Made by a program: the position numbers and the translations under genes
Part shown: positions 57,863 to 64,000 of the stretch, one piece after another
How positions within the stretch are numbered: position 1 is the first letter of the stretch
Layout of the letters: each line of letters starts with the position of its first letter
From: Zea mays
Taxonomy: Eukaryota > Streptophyta > Magnoliopsida > Poales > Poaceae
Reading direction: 5' to 3'
Assembly (NCBI RefSeq): GCF_902167145.1
Contig: NC_050099.1
Coordinates: 64,188,942 to 64,252,941 of the forward strand
Length of the DNA stretch: 64,000 nt
The notes under the pieces: model-generated
The model's database searches: none
What the model was told of the DNA's origin: nothing
Seen by the model: only the letters and a program-made list of their open reading frames with translations

Positions 57863-58773
57863 TGAAGCCACTTATCAAGGATCAAATACCACAAGCTCAC
57901 TCAAAGGTGAGTCACAGAAGAAATACAATAAAACAGGAAAACCTCAAATTAATGTACTAGAGTTATTACATAAATCGGAGTTTTCAAGTAGCTGATATAA
58001 GTTCACAAGATAAATTGCAGCGGATAATCGATATCGTCGAAAGCGAGTAATAGGGCAAGGCCTAGCCCACTACTCATCATGCTCCTCTCCTGCCGGAGCA
58101 GCATCCCACTCGACCGTCCAACCCGGTGGCAGGGTTGCAGGCCAAGTTACACCATCAACCATGTCCTGAAGCGTACCTGCAAAAATTATGCCAGAAGCAA
58201 TGCTGAGTATACTAATACTCAGCTAGACTTACCCGGTGTGAGGAATCTACTCCTCTACCTCTAGACCATGCAGCTGTTTGGCTGAGGGATTTGGTTTGTC
58301 AAAAGCACTAGCTGTATCTAAGGTCAACTTTTAGCTTTGCCATTTCTAGTATCATTATTTTAGCTAAGTTTGCCCTTTCTAAGCATACATGGTAACAATC
58401 ATTTAATACAATCAACAAGTTGTCTCATGTAGAACCACATTTGACTTCTTACTCAATGTAGTACAAGGGGTCAAGCAGTCTCATAAGCTATGAGAAGCAG
58501 ATGATTCGAATCAAGTTTTAAACCTTGCAAGGTAAACCTAAACACACGACATGTAGGGGCACTCCGTCCCCACACACGTCAACCGTCCCCATCGATTCCT
58601 CGTTCGCGGCCAGGCCTCACCACCTTGGCATACAATGCTCCATTGACCCCTGCAGCCGCCGTGCAGTGACCACACTTGTACCCACCATAGCTAGCATGGG
58701 AGACCTTGTCTCAGGTCGCGTGAGGGGTAAAGTTTGCGCCCGGCTTCACTAAGGTACTAGGTTTACCGGTTAC
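57863..58773 (-). mobile_element. Probable chromovirus long LTR, minus strand, left piece
   Basis: On the minus strand an acceptor-like TTTTTGCAG (near 58170) precedes a short frame ending AAPAGEEHDE with TAG near 58070. This mirrors the exon-like islands of the nested Tekay-like LTR. The sequence continues at 60498 after the solo Huck LTR. Family assignment is by architecture only. Confidence 0.4.
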
Positions 58774-58778
58774 CATAT
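58774..58778. repeat. Left TSD (CATAT) of the solo Huck LTR
   Basis: Recurs at 60493-60497. Confidence 0.9.
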
Positions 58779-60492
58779 TGTCGGCGTTTCGACCCCGGGG
58801 GGTCCCTGGACCGACGAGTAAATTGTCGCCGCGTGCCCCAGCCCAGATGGGTCGGCGCGAGACGGAGCGCGAAGGGGGGAAACTAGTGGGAGATAGGCGT
58901 AAAGGGGAATCCCGCGGCCCTCGTGTTGTCCCGCGCCCAGGTCGGGTGCGCTTGCAGTAGGGGGTTACAAGCGTCCGCGTGGGAGGGAGCGAGAGGCTTG
59001 CACGCGCCGTCCCGTCCTCCCCGCGCGGCCAACCCTCTGTAAGAGGGCCCTGGACCTTCCTTTTATAGGCGTAAGGAGAGGGTCCAGGTGTACAATGGGA
59101 GATGTAGCAGTGTGCTAACGTGTTTAGCAGAGAGGAGCTAGTGCCCTAAGTACATGCCGTCGTAGCAGCCGGAGAGGTTTTGGCACCCTATTCATGAGAT
59201 GTCGTGGCCGTCGGAGGAGCGTTGGAGCCTGGCGGAAGGACAGCTGTCGGGGTTGTCGAGTCCTTGCTGACGTCTCCTTGCTTCCGTAAGGGGGCTGAGA
59301 GCCTCCATCGTCATGGAGCATGCGAGGCGCCATCATTATTTGTTTTACCGGGGCGAGCCAGATGGGACGCCGGTCTTGTTCCCCGTAGCCAGAGCTAGCT
59401 AGGGGTAGGGTAATGATGGCCCCTCCTGTGACGTGGTCGGTCCGAGCCCTGGGTCGAGCGAGGCGGAGGCTCCTCCGAGGTCGAGGTCGAGTCTGTCTTC
59501 CGAGGTCGAGGTCGAGTCCGAGCCCTTGGGTCGGGTGAGGCGGAGACCGTCGGCTGAGGCGAGGGCCGAGTCCAAGCCCTGGGGTCGGGCGAGGCAGAGT
59601 TCGTCGCCTTCCGGGGCCGAGGCCGAGTCCGAGCCCTGGGGTCGGGCGAGGCGGAGACCATCGGCTGAGGCCAGGGCCGAGTCCGAGCCCTGGGGTCGGG
59701 CGAGGCGGAGTTCGTCGTCTTCAAGGGCTGAGGCCGAGTCCGAGCCCTGGGGTCAGGCGAGGCAGAGTTCGTCGTCTTCCGGGGCCGAGGCCAAGTCCGA
59801 GCCCTGGGGTCGGGCGAGGCGGAGTTCGTCGTCTTCCGGGGCCGAGGCCGAGTCCGAGCCCTGGGGTCGGGCGAGGCGGAGTTTGTCGTCTTCCGGGCCG
59901 AGGCCGAGTCCGAGCCCTGGGGTCGGGCGAGGCGGAGTTCGTCGTCTTCTGGGGCCGAGCCCGAATCCGAGTCCTGGGGTCGGGCGAGGCGGAGCTTCCT
60001 ATGGCGCCCGAGGCCGGACTTGGCCGCTGTCAGCCTCACTCCGTCGAGTGGCACAGCAGTCGAAGCGACGCGGGCGGCGCTGTCTTCTTGTCAGGCTGGT
60101 CAGTGGAGCGGCGAAGTGACTGCGGTCACTTCGGCTCGGTCGACTGAAGGGCGTGCGTCAGGATAAGGTGTCAGGCCACCTTTGCATTAAATGCTCCTGC
60201 GACACGGTCGGTCGGTGCGGCGATCCGGCCAAGGTTGCTTCTTGGCGAAGACTGGGCCTCGGGCGAGCCGAAGGTGTATCCGTTGCTTGAGGGGGCCCTC
60301 GGGCGAAACGTGAATCCTCCGGGGTCGGCTGCCCTTGCCCGAGGCTGGGCTCGGGCGAGGCGAGATTGTGTCCCTTGAGTGGACCGAGCCTTGACTTAAT
60401 CGCACCCATCAGGCCTTTGCAGCTTTGTGCTGATGGGGGTTACCAGCTGAGATTAGGAGTCTTGGGGGTACCCCTAATTATGGTCCCCGACA
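58779..60492 (-). mobile_element. Solo LTR of a Huck-like Ty3 element (1714 bp), minus strand
   Basis: On the minus strand it begins TGTCGGGGACCATAATTAGG, the start I remember for maize Huck LTRs, and ends AAACGCCGACA. TSD CATAT is perfect on both sides and no internal region is present, so this is a solo LTR left by recombination between two LTRs. TATA box (minus) CTATAAAA at 59061-59068. It contains a GC-rich tandem array (59440-60000). Long open frames on both strands are products of that array. Confidence 0.88.
59440..60000 (-). repeat. GC-rich tandem array inside the Huck LTR
   Basis: About nine units of roughly 55-60 bp around GAGCCCTGGGGTCGGGCGAG and GCGGAGTTCGTCGTCTTCC. The units differ slightly in length in steps of three or more. 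Confidence 0.85.
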
Positions 60493-60497
60493 CATAT
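60493..60497. repeat. Right TSD (CATAT) of the solo Huck LTR
   Basis: Matches 58774-58778. Confidence 0.9.
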
Positions 60498-63400
60498 GTT
60501 TAGTACGTTCAAACGCTTGACTTAGATATCCACACATTAATCCTCAATTCCTTTTCCCGTCTCATGGACAAGGCATCCACCCTAGATCCAAGTCCATAGA
60601 CCATCATAGATCTCATTATCAAGATGAATACAATCAATTCCTGACCTCGCGCGAAGGCTAGAAAAATCGCTCGACTTCTACCGAGATCCTAATTAGCAAA
60701 GCAGCTACTCGACCTAGCATGCTAATATCCATCTCAAAAAGGAATCCTGAATTCATGCAACTAAAAGTTTCAAGCAACTCCTACACTTAAGTGCATATTC
60801 CAAGCCTACAAACATTAAGTGTAGTAAAGTAGCATATATAAACGGTTATGCATAATACTGGGGCTTGCCTTCAAATGCTGGGGCTGCGGGGAGATCCTCA
60901 ATGGCAGTCTCAGGAGCCTGCTCCTGGTCTTCCTCGTGGACAGCTCCTTGCTCAGGGATGAGCACGTACTCTCCGTCAGCGAGATTGCAATCTAATGAAT
61001 GCAATAAGTAAGATATATGCATGGCATGATATGTGATTTAGCAATTAAGATTTGATAGGGAATGATCAAATTAATAAGGTAGAGCTTATTCTTACTATTG
61101 GAGATTTTTGTGGTACACTCAGCAACTTAGGGTCAAGTTGATTACTGAATGGTTAACCCATTTTTAGTGTTCTACTGATTTTCTTCTTTATATCTTATGG
61201 ATATTTTTAACAATATTCTTAGCTGCCATGTATTAATCTTTCTAATTCCTCTCTTCTTCTCTATTTCTTTTTATGCTTTGAAGGTGGGTTTGAACTACAA
61301 GATAGCTTAATAAATTTCCAAAAATTCTGCAAAAATTACAGTGGCTTTTCACTGGTGTATAATTCTCTGTCTCAAAATTTGGGGCTTAAAAAGTGAGGGG
61401 TTCTCTCTGTACAAAATTATCAAGTGTTAGGGCAAAGGAGATGTCTTGAACTACAACTTCCTTTTAACAGTAGGTTATTCTCTAAGACTTATTTTTGCTG
61501 GCATTCGGATGTTATAACATGACTTTGTACAAAATTTGAGCCACTAATACTTATCAATTATTTTACTATGATTTTCTAAAGTTTCTAGCCAAAGGGGTGC
61601 TTTCTACTACCACTATACTTGAAAAATATCAAACAACAGATTTCCAATTTTTCCTATCTTCTTCTTTGCGCAAGAGCAATCACTCTAAAATTTGGTAACT
61701 GTTTGCTTAAGGGGAGGGTGGTAGGAATTTCTTGAATTAAATGGCCTTTTTCATGAAGTAGGGGCAATGGGTATTACTTTGTAGTTTTGAATAGGTTTTG
61801 CATTTTTCTCTTGTGGTCTATCCCATTAATAATCGGGTAAAAAATTATTTGCCCACTGTTGCATACTTTTTGGCTTGCTTATAATTTAATTGAAATATGG
61901 CTCAATATCAAGTTTTATTTGTTCAACCCACTTAAAATGATGGGCTAGGGTATTTATTATTTTTGTAGTGGTGTCCTAGTGGTTACAATTCTACTGAATT
62001 TTTCTTACAAATTTTGAAATTGTTCTCATATTTCTAATAATTGTTCTTCTAGTTTTATTAGTGCCTAATAAAACATTTCACCTTGGATTTATTCTGGACT
62101 AGGATTCCTTTTATTTTTCCTAGGTTCTTTATCAGTTAAGTGGACTAGGAAAAATATTTGCATCCATTGTCCATTATTTTCTAGTACCTTTCTCATTTCT
62201 TAAGTTTTGGGCAATTATGGCCTTTAATAGATAACCCTGTTTAAATCTTCAATACTGGGGTGCTTAATATTTTTAAACAGTGTCTAAGTGGGGTTTGAAC
62301 TTCTACAAATTTTCTTAAGTTCAGCACAGAAGCATAACTAATTTTTTTCATTTTAATAAGGTTTGGTCAGTTCCCTTAATTAATTCCAAACTCTAAAATT
62401 TAAAACAGAAAGCACAGGGTTCAGTATTTTTATGTGATAGTTCATAATATTTTGAATCCAGTAAATTTGGTTTGACTAAATTTGGTTAAATCTTTCTTAA
62501 GATATAAATTTCCTAAGTTCTCTGCTGAATTTAAAAAGAATAAACAGAAATAGATAAAGGAAAAAGGGTTTTGCACTGGGGTCCCTGGCGAAAGGTTTTA
62601 AGTGTATTACAGACAGGTCCTCGGTTCACTATTCATCTGAGTCTATGACTCAGCAGAAAACCCCTTAGGGTTTTGCGAAATCAAATCCGTGATCCTTCCC
62701 CTAATGGAACAGTGACCGCGGCAGAAGAAAAGGGCGGAGGGGCTTACCGGCGGCGAGGTTGCTCCGGTGAGGGGTCGGGTGAGGTCCGGGGGTCTAGCGA
62801 TCACGTCGAGGTGCGGATCACCGGCGGTGGTGGTCGGAGTAGGTTGGTCCACGTGCGCAGGCGGGGGAGCTCGTCGGCGGCGAGGAATCCGGCCTAACCA
62901 GGGCGGTACAGTTCAATTGAACGGGTTAGGGAGCTTCACCAGAGGTCAAGGAAGACATGTGTGCGAGGAATTTGAGAATGGCTCACCGGATTGCTCGGTC
63001 TACGCGCGGCTGCGGGCGACCGAAGTCCGGCGAGGGCGATCCTGGGCCTCTGGTGAGGCTTTGCCGGGTCTGAGGACTTGGAAAGGTTCACGGGCCACTG
63101 GCGAAGCTAACCGAGCGACTGGCACGGCTTGGGAGTGGCTGGAGGGAGCTGGCCTCGGTGGCTGAGGCTCGGGTGGCTTGGCGGGCGGTGGCGCGGCGTG
63201 CTCGAGGCGAAGTCCGGTGAACTTTGGCTCGGGCAACACTGAGAGCACGCGGGGAGGCACGACCGAGGCCTTGGACCGGTGCACGGGCGGTCGTGGACCA
63301 ACGAGTGCGCGCGGGCGTGCTCGGCTGGGCACGGGTGCGCGAACTGGCGTGAACCGGGCGTGTCAGCCACGTTCGAACACGTGGAGCCGTTGCTTCTGCC

Positions 63401-64000
63401 CGTATTCTAACGCTGATTGGGCGCAAACCTTCACGAACTTGGGCAAGATCGCCGTGAAGGATTTGTTCCCCTGACTGTGCTTTGTAGTTTGTGTGTGGAT
63501 GTTGCACGGTTTTAGGCTAAGGACAGAGAGTTGTAACGTCGCCAAGTTGTTAGTGTCAGACAGCCGAGTCCCGAGGACAAACTGCGCCAAAATCGTGTCA
63601 AACGATTTTTGTTTGAGTTCAAACTTCACCAGAGCATGTTCAAGGAAATTTGGCGCCACTTTGATATTTGGACTTTATTGATTCGAGTTTTGGAAAAACA
63701 GGGAACACATCTGAACTTGGAAAGGGTTCTGAAATTCAGAATTCTGATTTCTGAATTTTCCCATAGGGCCTTAGTTCATGGGCTGATTTGGGGATTTTGG
63801 AAAATTTAAATGGCTAAACTTTCTTACTATATTTTGTTGGTTATTTAGTGCACTAAAACTTTGTTATTTGGTCCATATCAAAATTTTGTATTTTTCCCCA
63901 AGTCTTTTCTCAATTTCCCTTTATGTGCTTAAATGGCCCACTTAGGATTATTTAGGGTTTGAGAGTTCTTCTTACCTTGAGGTGCATGGCATGATTATGG
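60498..64000 (-). mobile_element. Probable chromovirus long LTR, minus strand, right piece, runs off the window
   Basis: On the minus strand a short acidic frame (GEYVLIPEQGAVHEEDQEQ..., about 60987-60880) ends at GAAGGCAAG. Then come AT-rich sequence and, at 62640-63380, a GC-rich leader-like block with CCGGTAAGC near 62745. This order matches the GC-rich leader, AT-rich body and exon-like islands of the nested 3.3-kb LTR. No gag or pol domain is visible and the terminus is outside the window. Frames at 62643-63507 look like artefacts of GC-rich DNA. Confidence 0.4.

Noticed and set aside
59395..60119. Open frames of more than 200 codons on both strands
   Set aside because: They lie in the GC-rich tandem array of the Huck solo LTR. 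Unit lengths near a multiple of three keep every frame open and the peptides are simple repeats.
62643..63507. Frames of up to 139 codons near the right edge
   Set aside because: Arg/Pro/Ala-rich shadows of GC-rich LTR leader sequence, open on both strands, without a family.
1..64000. Any intact host gene, rRNA, tRNA or new defence-like system
   Set aside because: All long frames are accounted for by retroelements or broken gene fragments, and no tRNA or rRNA sequence was recognised by eye. A tRNA or covariance-model search was not possible here.

Overview
The window looks like nuclear DNA of a large-genome grass, almost certainly maize or a close relative (Zea). It is packed with nested LTR retrotransposons whose ends and proteins match the maize families Opie/Ji (Copia, Sirevirus), Grande and Huck (Ty3, Tat lineage) and a Tekay/Del-like chromovirus. 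No intact host gene was found. Family names come from memory of maize elements, not from a search. Boundaries, target-site duplications (TSDs) and breaks were read directly from the sequence.

Left part (1-34.9 kb). Positions 1-4288 are the 3' end of a plus-strand Tat-like element with a spliced antisense gene and a 3' LTR. After 1.4 kb of unassigned DNA comes a compound nest. Element D (Ty3, minus strand, 5693-29929, TSD ACTAA) holds Copia element B (plus, ending at 26531). Element A (Copia, minus, 6105-11746) sits inside B, and element C (Copia, plus, 16746-25699, TSD AAAGG) sits inside B's 3' LTR. One deletion joined at about 6104/6105 explains why A lacks its 3' half, B its 5' half and D its integrase. 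From 29935 to about 34.9 kb lies a repeat-poor island with pieces of at least four unrelated plant genes: a calcium-dependent protein kinase exon, a DUF789 first exon, a BELL homeobox gene and an L-2-hydroxyglutarate dehydrogenase first exon. All are short or broken, which suggests Helitron-type capture.

Right part (34.9-64 kb). A Grande-like element (35521-57417, TSD GTAAT) is complete but broken in gag and pol. It carries an 89-bp tandem array, a four-exon antisense gene, a second antisense reading frame with its own TATA box, and three hairpin-plus-polypurine units before the 3' LTR. Inside it is a very young, protein-less element with 3.3-kb LTRs (46723-54619, TSD GCTAT). From about 57.9 kb to the end the sequence resembles a minus-strand chromovirus long LTR, interrupted by a solo Huck LTR (58779-60492, TSD CATAT).

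The relative ages are consistent with the nesting. LTR pairs differ by about 7% in D, 1.1% in Grande, 0.5% in C and 0.1% in the protein-less element. Every gag-pol region carries disabling stops, frameshifts or large losses. I did not find a new defence or metabolic system. The most interesting signals are the spliced antisense genes, the gene-fragment island, the hairpin/polypurine triplication and the very recent non-autonomous insertion.
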